Assembly (NCBI GenBank): GCA_026770575.1
Contig: MU657175.1
Span: forward strand, 389,346 to 422,464
Source of the DNA: Pelagophyceae sp. CCMP2097
Taxonomy: Eukaryota; Sar; Pelagophyceae
Direction: 5' to 3'
Length of the DNA stretch: 33,119 nucleotides
The notes under the pieces: model-generated
Told to the model about the DNA's origin: nothing
The model's database searches: none
What the model saw: the letters and a program-made list of their open reading frames with translations, nothing else
Part shown: positions 8,681 to 18,199 of the stretch, piece after piece
How the letters are laid out: the number at the start of each line of letters is the position of its first letter
Numbering within the stretch: the first letter of the stretch is position 1
Position numbers and translations under genes: made by a program

Positions 8681-10999
8681 ATGGCCTCGACGAACATCGC
8701 ACGCGACCGCGTCGCCCCGTGGAGGGCCCTTTCCCGGGCGCATCCCGTTGACCGAGAGCTCTGTGCGGCGCTTGGGAGAAGTGGGAGGGTGCTCGAAAAA
8801 TGAGCCAATATTTCTGTAGATCGCGCAGCGTTTCCGGACGCAGAAGAAGCTCGGCTCGGGCTCCTTCGGCGAGATTTTCATCGGGCAGGATGTAGCCACC
8901 GGCGCCGCTAATTTCGCCTCTGGAGATTTGCCTTTGCGCGTGTGAACGCCGCGATTGAAGTTCTGCGTACGCGGCGTAGGTCAACACGGGCGTCAAGGTC
9001 GCGATGAAGTGCGCACCCCGCACCCCGCCGCCGCCCGCGCCGCCTCGACGGCTCACCGCCGCATCCGTAGGTTTGAGAAGCACGGCCTTCGGTAATTTCC
9101 ATTTTTTCCACTTCGCGCGCCTCTTTTGAAACGCGGGGCCTCTCGACGCGTCCTCGGCGCGACGTGGCGCGCAGGTGTCCGCAGCTGCGGCACGAGTACA
9201 AGGTCTACCGGGAGCTGCAGAACATCAAGGGCGTGTGAGTCGCTTTGTATCGTGATTTTTCATAAGTCGCGCTGTTTTTTCGCCTCGTGGTCCGACGGCT
9301 TTTGTGGGCGCAGGTGCAAGGTGCACTACTACGGGACGCACCACAACTTCAACGTCATGGTCCTCGACCTCCTGGGGCCTTCCTTGGAGGAGCTGTTTAC
9401 AAAGTGCGGGAGGCGGTTCACATTGAAAACCACTCTGAAGCTCGCGGACCAGCTCTTGGAGCGCTGCGACGCGCTGCACTCGCGGCACCTCATCCATCGC
9501 GACATTAAGCCGGCGAACTTTGTCGTCTCGGGCGACCCGGCGACAGACAGGAGTCCAATGGTCTTTTGCATTGATTTCGGCTTGTCCAAGCGCTTCCGGT
9601 CGCCAAATACGCTGCAGCACATCCCGCACCGCGTGGGCAAGTCGCTCACGGGCACGCCGCGCTACGCCTCGATTGCGAACCATTTGGGCATTGAGCAGTC
9701 GAGGCGCGACGACCTGGAAGCCATTGGGTACGTTCTAGTTTACTTTGCCAAAGGCCGACTGCCATGGCAGGGTTTGAAAGCGAAATCGGCGCACAAGAAG
9801 TACGCTTTGATCCTGGAGAAGAAGCAGGCGATTTCGATCCGCGAGTTGTGCGAAGGGTGCCCTCCGCAGTTTGCCGAATACTTGGCCTACTGCCGCGAGT
9901 TGAAATTCGACGCGCAACCAAACGTCGCGTACCTCCGCCGCCTCTTCCGCGACCTCTACGCGCAGCAGGGCCACGACGTGCAGCAGCTCGCCGCCAACGA
10001 CTGGGACTGGACGACTGCGCAGTCGCCGCACGACGCCGCGCCGCAGCACGCTAGCTCGACGCACGGCTCCCAGGGCGGCAACCGGCCGCCGGCAGCCTCG
10101 GCGGCGCCGCCGCCGCGGCCGCAGCATCACGACTTCCTGCTCGGCGCGCAGCCGAGCAGCGCGTACGGCGCGCAACCAAGCAGCTTTGGGGCGCCGCCGG
10201 GCGCGTTCGCCGCGCCGCGGTCGGAGCATTCACCGGCGGCGCGCCCCGAGCGACCCAAGTCAGCGGGCCACGCGGCGCCGCACGCGGCGCACGGCTATTC
10301 GTCTTCGGCGGACGCGGCGACGCCGCGCGCCGCGGGCGTGTCATCCACGACCGGCGCGCCGTATGGCAGCGGGGCGGCCTACGGCGGCGGCACGGCCGCA
10401 TCCTCTTCCATCTTCGAGCGACCGCGAGGAGCGCCCTCTGACGCCCACGACGCCAACCAGCGCGTAAGTCGGTTCTAAGAAATGATCGTTACAAGAGTTT
10501 CCTCGCCTCTCCGGAAAGGCCACCGGCCCCGCGCTGCGGCCGCGCCGGCGCAAAAGGCCCCGCGCGAAAAGCGCGGCCGGCCGCGCCCGCGCCGGCCGCG
10601 CCGGCGCCCCTCCCGCCCCCCAAAAGTCGGTCAGTCGTCTGCCGCGCCGCCACCCAACAAACTGACAACCGCACTGCGCAGAGCTGGCGGTCGCGCACGC
10701 CGGACTCGCAGCCTCGGGGCGAGTGGCAGAACGGCTCGAACCGCGACACGGGCGATCGCGATGCTTGGGGCGGCGGCCGCGCCGCGGGCCAACGCTGGCC
10801 ACGCGGCCAGCTGGCCGCCGGCGCGCGGCCACGGCCATCGTCGGCACACGCGGCGTCGCGGCAAGCCGCGCCGCAGGCCGCGCCGGGCCCGGGCGCGTCC
10901 GAGTCGGAGCTCGACGCGCACGTCGCCGGTGCCAGGTGCGCGCCTCTGCGCCGCATCTGCGCCTTTGTTGCGTTCTGCAGCAGGCTGAGCCCGTCGTAG
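8681..10999 (+). CDS. Casein kinase 1 family Ser/Thr kinase with disordered tail
   Basis: Model: 8681-8698, 8826-8891, 8980-9008, 9071-9091 (21-nt microexon), 9175-9234, 9314-10463, 10682-10999; 553 residues. The kinase domain is complete only when spliced: P-loop KKLGSGSFGEIFIG, catalytic Lys in VKVAMK, microexon peptide FEKHGLR, then QLRHEYKVYREL, VMVLDLLGPSLEELF, catalytic loop HLIHRDIKPANF, IDFGLSKRF, TGTPRYASI and the CK1 signature LGIEQSRRDDLEAIGYVL. CK1 kinases are constitutively active, acidic/phosphate-primed kinases acting in Wnt-like, circadian, cilium and vesicle pathways. The C-terminal ~260 residues are Ala/Gly/Ser/Arg-rich and likely disordered; a strong GTAAGT donor at 10464 adds a last exon rather than stopping at 10478. 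The first junction is uncertain: a GC donor at 8699 joined to 8826, or a GT donor at 8711 joined to 8820. Confidence 0.9.
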
Positions 11000-11353
11000 C
11001 AGTCCGGCTCGCCGCAGAGCGTCGAATAGAGAGACACACACCGCGCGTCGACTGGCAGTACCGCCGCCGCGCTCGTACCGTCACCGCCGTTGCCCACAGG
11101 TCCATGATGGCCATGGCCTGCCGGAACAACTTCTCAGGCCGACGCAAACCGCCGTGACCGCTTGAAGCCCCGGCACGAAACCCGCTCCTCGACGCCGTCC
11201 GTGGCCCCTCGCCCTCGCCTGTGAATTCGAGGCCCCGCCCTTGTGAATCCGCGGCTCGCCGGCGGTGCCTTCTGAGGCGCCTTTCTGGGTTGCCTTCCCG
11301 AGGCCTCTGCGCGCCTTGGGAGGCGGCTCTTTGTAAAAAGTGATCAAATAATC
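11000..11353. other. Convergent 3' spacer, CK1 / thioredoxin
   Basis: 354 bp between the stop codons of two convergent genes. No domain-bearing open frame was found. It presumably holds both 3' untranslated regions. Confidence 0.45.
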
Positions 11354-12178
11354 TTATTTGACCAACCCAGAAACCACCTTCTTCAGCTTGTTCATGTCGG
11401 CCCCGACGACGCGCGCGACCTACAGAAGCGTCGCCGACAAGCACGCCTTCGGCGGTCCCGGGACACCTTTCACTAAGGCGTGTGGCCCGCCGATGAGGCC
11501 CTTGTCGAGGGTGGCCCTTGTCGGGGGTGGCCCTTGTCGGGTGTGGCCACGCACCTCGACGCCGCCGACGAGGACGACGAAGGTCGGAAGGGAGGCGACG
11601 TTGAATCTGGCTGAAGCTTCGCGGTTCTCGTCGACGTCGACTTTGACGAAAACAGACGCGCGATCCGCCGCCGAGCACGCCATGATCGGCGCGTACCTAC
11701 AACGCGCGTCCGCACGTGGCCGCGCGTCCGCACGCAGTCGCGCGAGGCCCGAAAGGACCCCGCCTCCCTGGGCCGGGCCAGCGTCGGAGGGACGGGGCCT
11801 CTCGGCCGTTGGAGAGACGGGAAGGGTTTGCAAAAGTAGAGGCGCCGGTGGAGACTCGGCGGCCAGAGCCTCGAACTGCGGCGCGATGGACCGGCACGGA
11901 CCGCACCAGCCCGCGCCAAAGTCCTACGCCGCCGCGTCGTAAGCGCGGGGTCGCCAGGGCGCCGGCACGCAAAGGGCGCGCGCAAATCGACGCACGATGA
12001 TGACGACGGTTTCGGGCCCCACGTCAAATTCCGTCATCATCTCGAATTGGCCCAGATTCTCCGCGTGCAGCACGTGCGCGCCACCGCGTTGGACGCGGCG
12101 CCAGGCGGAAACGGCAGCGCGCGGTTGCACCCGGCCCTCGGCGGCGGACCAGAGCGCGGCGAGGAACAGGAAAAGCAT
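11354..12178 (-). CDS. Secretory-pathway thioredoxin
   Basis: Four exons: 12178-11996, 11923-11856, 11696-11555, 11419-11354; 152 residues, about the normal length for a thioredoxin with a leader. It starts with a hydrophobic signal-peptide-like segment, MLFLFLAALWSAAEG, followed by about 40 residues and the thioredoxin fold: ETVVII, DFGAGWCGPCRSIAPQF (active-site WCGPC), SVFVKVDVDENREASARF, the cis-Pro motif SLPTFVVLVGG and a final helix MNKLKKVVSGLVK. It would reduce or exchange disulfides. The leader suggests the ER/secretory route or, in an alga with a complex plastid, import through the ER; a clear plastid transit motif is not seen. Introns 2 and 3 are multiples of three (159 and 135 bp) and lack stops in frame, so retaining them would insert Pro/Arg-rich loops instead of truncating the protein. 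Confidence 0.88.
11497..11545. repeat. Three copies of a 16-bp unit in thioredoxin intron 3
   Basis: GGCCCTTGTCGAGGGT and two close variants follow each other directly. They lie inside the intron 11420-11554. Confidence 0.85.
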
Positions 12179-12436
12179 CGTCTACGCTACACGAGGCGCG
12201 CCGGTCCGCGGATGCCCTGCGGGAGTGAAGGAGGTCGTGGAGGACACGGGAGCTGGACACGGTTGTCGACGACGCACGGAGCTGGGCACGGGTTGCGACG
12301 GATGAGGGGGCTTCGAGTGCGAGGGCTAAAGATTTGGCGATCCTAGACACCCGCAAATTTGTCGAAAGAATTGTCGAAAGACACTGGCACGCGTGCCTTT
12401 GCAGGCCCCCCCCCGCTTCGGCCTTTGGCGGCCGGC
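12179..12436. promoter_or_regulatory. Divergent promoter region, thioredoxin / scaffold gene
   Basis: 258 bp between two divergent start codons (12178 minus, 12437 plus). It must carry both promoters. A short direct repeat TTTGTCGAAAGAATTGTCGAAAG lies near 12358-12380 (GTCGAAAGA twice); otherwise no recognisable element. Confidence 0.45.
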
Positions 12437-15400
12437 ATGGTGCTGCCGTTGCTCTCCGAGGGCCGCATTCTGCGCAAGGCGGCGCCTCGAAGGGACAAAG
12501 CTGGCGGCTATGACGAAGTGAGTCTTCTGCAAAGGACGCCCTTATCCCTTTGAGCGTGCCGCCGCAGGTGTCGCTGCAGCACGCGTGGGACGGCTACGCC
12601 GACCACCGCGCCCAGAAGGAGCCCGCCCTGGAAAAGGTGCGTGACCTCTAATTCGGTCGTCGGAAAACGGCCCCTCATTCGTCTGACGGCCCCTTTCGCG
12701 CGAATCCTGCGCTTAGGCGCGGTGGAGGCACGTCCTCGCGCTGCAGAAGCTGATGTGCGAGCGTTGCCCCGTACGCCGCAGTGTCTGTACTCGGCAAGCC
12801 CGCGTGCTGTGACGAGTTGGGGCTCACCCCTGGCAAACCCGCGTTCATCTCCGGGCTCACTGCTCGGCAAACCCGGACCCGCGTTCGTCCTTGTCTGGGC
12901 TGTCGCAAACGACGGCCCGTCGGGACCCTTGGACCAGGGAGACGTGCGAGGGCCTTGTCCCGGCTGCGGCGTGTGCGCGCGGGCGCCGTCTGCGACGTCC
13001 ATCCGATAGACGTCCATCCGATAGGTGCCGCTCGTGGGCCGCGAGGATGCTCTGTACGAGCGCATGCACCGCACTCTCCCGCGCGGGTCAGAAAACCCGG
13101 ACCGACGACGGCAGTCGTCCAACGAGGCACGTCGGCGGACGGCGCGGCCTCGAGGCCGTCGGGCGGCGGGGGCTCGCAGTCGATACCGGCGGGAGGCCCA
13201 CCGGGCTCCCCGCAGAGGGCATCGATACCGGCAAGAGGCCCACTCGCAAGCGCCTAGGAATGGTCTCGCCTCTTAGGAATGAACCCCGAGCCGCTCATCT
13301 CGCGATCGCGCTTCCTCACCGTCTGCCGGCGCGTCTTCGGCTTCGAGCTCGCGCCGACGAGCGGCGCCGTCGACCACGAGGCCAAGGTGCGTCGGTCGAT
13401 TTTGACCCGAGTTTGGATCTCAAGCCTTTCATTTGGTTTCATCATTGTAGGGCATCTTGGAGGCGTTGTTTGATGCGTTTGACGTCGAGGGTTCGGGTTC
13501 GGTGGAGTGGCGTGGCATTGTCCTCATGTTAGGGGTCGTCAACGAACCCTTGAAGACACCGTATCAGCATTTAAGTTGGGGCTTTACACTTTTAGGAGCA
13601 AACGGCTCCTTCGTCGACGATGCGCGCTACGCCGGAAGCTCGATTCGTCTCGGCGACGTGAAGATCCTTTTCAAGACGCTCGGATGTTGTGGGACTCGAA
13701 GCGCGCTCTTGGCAGCGGTGGACGCTTCGTGGGCTCACTTGTGCTCAGTTGACGAAATGGCGGCGAAGAAGCACCGCGCGGCGGCGACGCGCCGGCTCCT
13801 GGCCTCGGATCGAGGGAATCTCTCGAGGCCTCTATTGGACGCGGGGCCGGGAGACTCGTGCGTCTTAGATGCAAGGCTCTTCGACGCCCTCATTGCGACG
13901 AGACCGCTCGCAGACGCCGTCCTCGAGACGGCGGTGCCCTTTGGCAGGCAAGACGAAAGGCCCTGGACGCGCAGAGCGGCGCCTAGTTGGCATTTTCTTT
14001 TCTTGCACGCTCCCGAGCCGGGGCCTGGGTCCGGGAGGGCGGGGTCTTGCGGGCGTCGAGGCGTCGTCTTCCTTGGCCGAATACGCTTCGCTCGAATTTC
14101 AACCCGGGCCCCGAAGAAAGGCGGGAATAGGCATTGAAAGGCATTGAAAGGCGGGAATAGGTTCCGCATCGAAGAGGAGTCTTACGATCGAACCGTCCTC
14201 ACCGCCATTCGCGCCGTGCGCCTCCGCCGCCGCCACGACGAGGCCGCCGACGCCTTTGCGAAGAAGCACATGCGCTCCCGCCGCGCCGAAGAAAGGCGTG
14301 CACTGCGGGAGAGGTGGCACGACGACGTGCGGGATTCGAAGCAAGCGTGGGAATGCAAACTTGGAAATGCACCTTTGCGGCCAGAGTGGACGCCGCGCTT
14401 TGCGGCCTTTCGCGCGCGGACTCCCGCCGCCCTTTGAAACCCTGCCTAGGTTCCGCGAGCGGCGCATCATCGTGGGCTGGGCCCTGACGTCCGCGTCCTC
14501 GCGCCGTTTGAAGCGCGGCACTTTGAAAAAGCTGCGCGGCTCGGTGCGCCCCGAGACGGCGAAGCGGCGGAGACCGCGGTTTGTGGTTCGCATGAAGCCG
14601 ACTCTGGTCAAACAAAAGTGTGCCGATAGGTGGATCGCGTGATGCACTTTGCCTTTGAAAAATGGTGCCGAGAAGTACTCGTCCAGATACGCGCGAGAGA
14701 GCTGCAGCGCGTCGCGCGCGGCGGCCTCGGCAGGGCGGAGGTGAAGTGGGTCCAAGGTGCGAAGGGGGAACTTTTCGTGGACGACTCAGGAGAAGCCGCA
14801 AGGTCAATGGGTTCTTTCACGAGTTGTCGACGTTAGGTGTGCGGCGCCTCGTCGTCTCCGTCCAGTGCGGCATCCGCCGGTGCGCGGCGCGAAACGTTTA
14901 CAGCCGGGCTGCGGCGAAGCGCAGGTGGGCGGCGACGGAAATGCAGAGGCTCTGCCGCGGGGTCCTGGCCTCGAACCGGACGTCGGCCAAGCTCGCCGAA
15001 AGAGTGGACCGCGGCCGCCGCGTCCTGAAGAGGCAAAGGTTGGCCTGGGAGGACCGCGGTCGGTTCCGGGCGGCGTCCATGGTCCAACGGCTCTGGAGGA
15101 TGAAGGTGGCGGTGATCGCCGCGGCATACCACCGGCAACGCGCGGCGGACAAGGCGGCGGCCGAGGGCGGCATGGCGAGGCTGGCTTGCGACAACGCGCG
15201 GAAGCGGCGTATCTACGAGATCCAGATGGAGGAGTTCTACAAGGAACAAAAGGCGACGCACGACGAGGCGACGCTCTCCTTTGAATTTTCAAACGCCGAA
15301 AAAGCCAAGATCGCGCGGCACCGCCGCCGCGGCAAATTCGACGAAAACAAGGACCGCGAATCGCGCAAGAGGGACGTCGAACGTTTACTTGAAGAGGATC

Positions 15401-18184
15401 GGATTGCCGGTTGGATATCGAGGTGGGAGGATACAAAGTCGGCAAGGCGCGCCGCCCTCGCTCTCCACCTCGACTTTTGCCGATACAGCGCGGAGACGCC
15501 CAAGGAGCGCGTGCTTCGGTCCGAGCTGCAGAAACAGATCGTTGAGAGGAGGAAGCACGTCTTCGCGCGCGCTCGCAAGGCGCAGATCCCTCTCGAGCTC
15601 GACGAAGCGACGGAGCAGGCGTGGCAGGAGGTTTTGCTGAAGCGGTTGACCGATGAAGACTCGGCCGTCGATTCGGAACGGAAAGCGGCCGCTGCCGAGT
15701 ATTACAAGAGAGAAGAAGTCGAGGCGCAAGCCAAGCGGGTGTCGACGTCGGAAGCGCTGTCCCGCGACCAAAACGCCTCGGCGCGCCGACTGCAGCACAT
15801 GTGGACACTTTTCAAGGCCAGGAAACTCCTTCGCGACCGGTGCCGGGCCAGGTTCGAAAAGGTGTACGACGAAAAGGCGCGGGCGTACTATTACCTCGAC
15901 AAGGGCACCGCAAAACCCCAGTGGCGAAAGCCATACTGCCTCGGCGCCTACGACCTGGACATGCCCTCGACCTGGGTCATCTTTCGGGACGAGACGGACG
16001 TGCCGTGGCGGAGCGGCGTCTTTCCTGCAAACCGCCTCTGGAAAGGCATTTGGGGCGTACGACGATTTGCACCTGTCGTGGAAAGGCGACAAGACTGGCG
16101 TGGGTACGAAAGACAGAGGGTTGGTCGACGGGGGCCCAGACAGAGGCCGGCCAAAGGCACCAGAGACGGTCCACGGACCCATGGCCCGGAGGCGGTCCCG
16201 GAGGCGGTCCCGGAGGCGGTCCCGGAGACGATCTATAAACGGTCCCGGAGACTGTCCTGGAGACGGGCTCCGAGGCGGTCGCTCTTCGGCCCGGAGGCAT
16301 TCTGCCGTTGAACTGCCGACGGTCCCGGAGACGGATGGAGGAGACGGGCCCGGAGGCGGGCCCGGAGGCGGGCCCGGAGGCGGCCCGTCGATGTTCCGTC
16401 GATGTTGCCTGAGGCGGTCCTGGATACGGTCCCGGAGGCGGTCCCGGATACGGTCTATCGATGGTCCGTCGACAGTCCCGTCGACGGCCCCAGGGACGGT
16501 CCTCTGCGGCCGTCGACGGTTCGGAGGCGGCCCAGAGGCGGGCCCGGAGACGGCCTGTCGACCGAGCCGCTGCACGATCCTCGAGACGGCCCCGGCGACA
16601 GTCCCAGGAACGGTCCCGGAAGCGGCAGCGGAGGCAGTCCCAGAGACGGTCCCGGATAAAGTCCCGTTTGCGGATACGTTCCCTCTGCGGGCCGGAGACG
16701 GTCTGTCGACCGTCCCGTGACGGTGGCGTGAGGGTCGATCGAGGGCTGGAGTCGGCCCGTCGATGGTCCTGAGCCACTGCACGGTCCCGTCGACGGTCCG
16801 AAGACGGTCCCCGGGCCGGAGACGGGCTCGGAAACGGTCTCTCGGGAAACGCGTTTCCCGAAAGGCTTTTGACGGGCGTGGCGTCGTCCCAGGGATGTCG
16901 CGCGAGCGGGTCCTCGCGCTTTGCGCCTGCACCGTCCGTCGTCTGGGTTTTCTCGACACGGGAGAAATCTCGATTCCAAAACCGTCCGTCGTCTGGGTCA
17001 AGGCCGAAAAGGGGTCGTCTGGTTTGTGTCCTCACGCCTCGCTTCGAGGTATTATTTCAATCCGGCGCTGCTGACCATGTCGTGGACTGCACCGCAAGGG
17101 ACGGTTTTATGCGCCGAATGCGAAGAGCGGTTCTGTGACATGGTGGACAACGTCTCGCAGCAGTACTTGTGCTCCGCCTGCTACGCTCGCGCAAGGGCCG
17201 ACGACTACGAATACGCAGACGACGACGAAGCCTTGCGGAAGCTGTCTTGGAAGCCCGTGGACGGGTCTCGGCCGACGGCATCGACGTTGAGATTGAACGA
17301 CATCGAAGACGAGTGCGAGTTTGGGAACGTCAAACAGCTCATGGTGCAGCTGGACCTGCCCCCAGAACCAGAGCCCGTCGTCTCGGCAAAGGTGGAGAAG
17401 ATGCTCTCTCGAAGGCTGTCTGCCATCTCGATGACTCAAGAGCAGCTACTGAGCTTCCGACCCCAGGACCCGTCTGCAGAGACGCTTTTGGACCAGGCGC
17501 AGCGGGAAGCCATGGTGCGTCGGTTCTCGGAAAGCGCAGAGGCGCCGAATGGGGCCGCCGATGAAGCAGCTCTCGAACCGTCGACGCTCGTAGGCACTGA
17601 TGCATTGCGCAAAAGCGCGCCAGCGCCGCCGCCGCGAGCGAATCGCCCTCGAGGCGGAGCTGCGCGTCGTTGAGGACCGTCGATACGCGCGGCGGAGGTC
17701 CGTGTCGAAGGACGACGGCCTTGCGCGCAGCGACGCTGTAGAGCGAGAAAGACTTTTACAACTCATCGACGACTTCCAGCAAGCGACCCCTCGCACCGAG
17801 AGCGACAGCGACGACGACGCGCCCAGGGGGCTGCTGGAGCAGGACGGCGAACCGGCCGACGGCGACGAGCCCTACGGCGATGCTCACACCGACGACGGCG
17901 ACTCTGAGCCGCCGCCGCCACCCGACGCTGTGGCCGGTGCTACGGCGCCGGCCGGCGCCTTTGTGGGCGCCTCTGCTGCGCCGGCCATCGCCTCTGCAGC
18001 GCCCGGCGCCTCTGCCGTCGCCTCTGCGCCCACCGTCGCCACTGCGCCCCCCGGCCGGCGGCGCACATCGAAGTCGTACCTCGCCGACGCGCTCCTGGCC
18101 GCGGCCCCCGACGGCGGCGAGGCGGGCCTCTACGACGACTTGGTGCCGCAGCCAAAGGCGCGGAGAAGGCCGGGGGCGTCGTGA
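12437..18184 (+). CDS. Large EF-hand / IQ / WW / Cys-rich scaffold protein
   Basis: Multi-exon gene, exons placed where supported: 12437-12517, 12568-12636, 12717-12770, 13025-~13080, 13277-13386, 13451-~13980, 14161-~14400, 14450-~14610, 14630-14756, 14837-~16080, ~17046-17514, 17594-18184. In order: a short N-terminus; an EF-hand-like loop DVEGSGSVEWRG in which position 12 is Gly, not the usual Glu; basic helical stretches; three IQ-like calmodulin-binding motifs (EMQRLCRGVLASNR, MVQRLWRMKVAV, LQHMWTLFKARKLL) within a long coiled coil; a WW-like segment FEKVYDEKARAYYYLD...QWRKP; a second, RYYFNPALLTMSWTAP; a cysteine cluster CAECEERFC...CSACYARA; and an acidic, Ala/Pro-rich tail. Similar IQ plus WW plus B-box-like architectures occur in stramenopiles and are usually cytoskeletal or ciliary; that role is inferred. 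Treating all exons as one gene rests on frame and strand continuity; several junctions (13.08, 14.0, 14.4, 16.1-17.0 kb) are unresolved. Confidence 0.7.
12994..13024. repeat. Tandem 15-bp duplication carrying a splice acceptor
   Basis: GACGTCCATCCGATA occurs twice (12994-13008 and 13009-13023). Each copy is followed by G, so each ends in a TAG acceptor; the downstream one (13022-13024) fits the reading frame of the next exon of the scaffold gene. Confidence 0.85.
14120..14161. repeat. Direct repeats making up a tiny intron
   Basis: GGCGGGAATAGG occurs at 14120 and 14150, with GCATTGAAAG twice between. The next exon of the scaffold gene clearly begins at 14161 after the second GGGAATAG. A GC donor at 14121 in a frame ending GPEE would give a 40-bp intron bounded by the repeat. 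Confidence 0.6.
16180..16700. repeat. Large GGTCCCGGAGGC minisatellite in a scaffold-gene intron
   Basis: About 500 bp built from short units such as GGTCCCGGAGGC, GGGCCCGGAGGC and GTCGACGGTCC, with many point variants. It separates the first WW-like exon from the second (intron roughly 16080-17045). On the minus strand it gives a 538-codon open frame of Pro/Gly/Arg repeats, which is an artefact of the repeat. Confidence 0.9.
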
Positions 18185-18199
18185 CGGGGTAATTAATAC

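Noticed and set aside
10341..11678. 445-codon minus frame across the CK1 3' end
   Set aside because: Arg/Ala/Gly shadow of the CK1 disordered tail and of thioredoxin exons in another frame.
14395..14449. A further GC-AG intron in the scaffold gene
   Set aside because: GT donors in the right phase also exist upstream (for example near 14350), so a GC donor is not required.
15385..17001. 538-codon minus-strand open frame opposite the scaffold gene
   Set aside because: It is rich in Pro/Gly/Arg repeats (DRLRDRLRD, PPPGPPPGP) produced by the minisatellite and by the complement of a well-supported coiled-coil exon.
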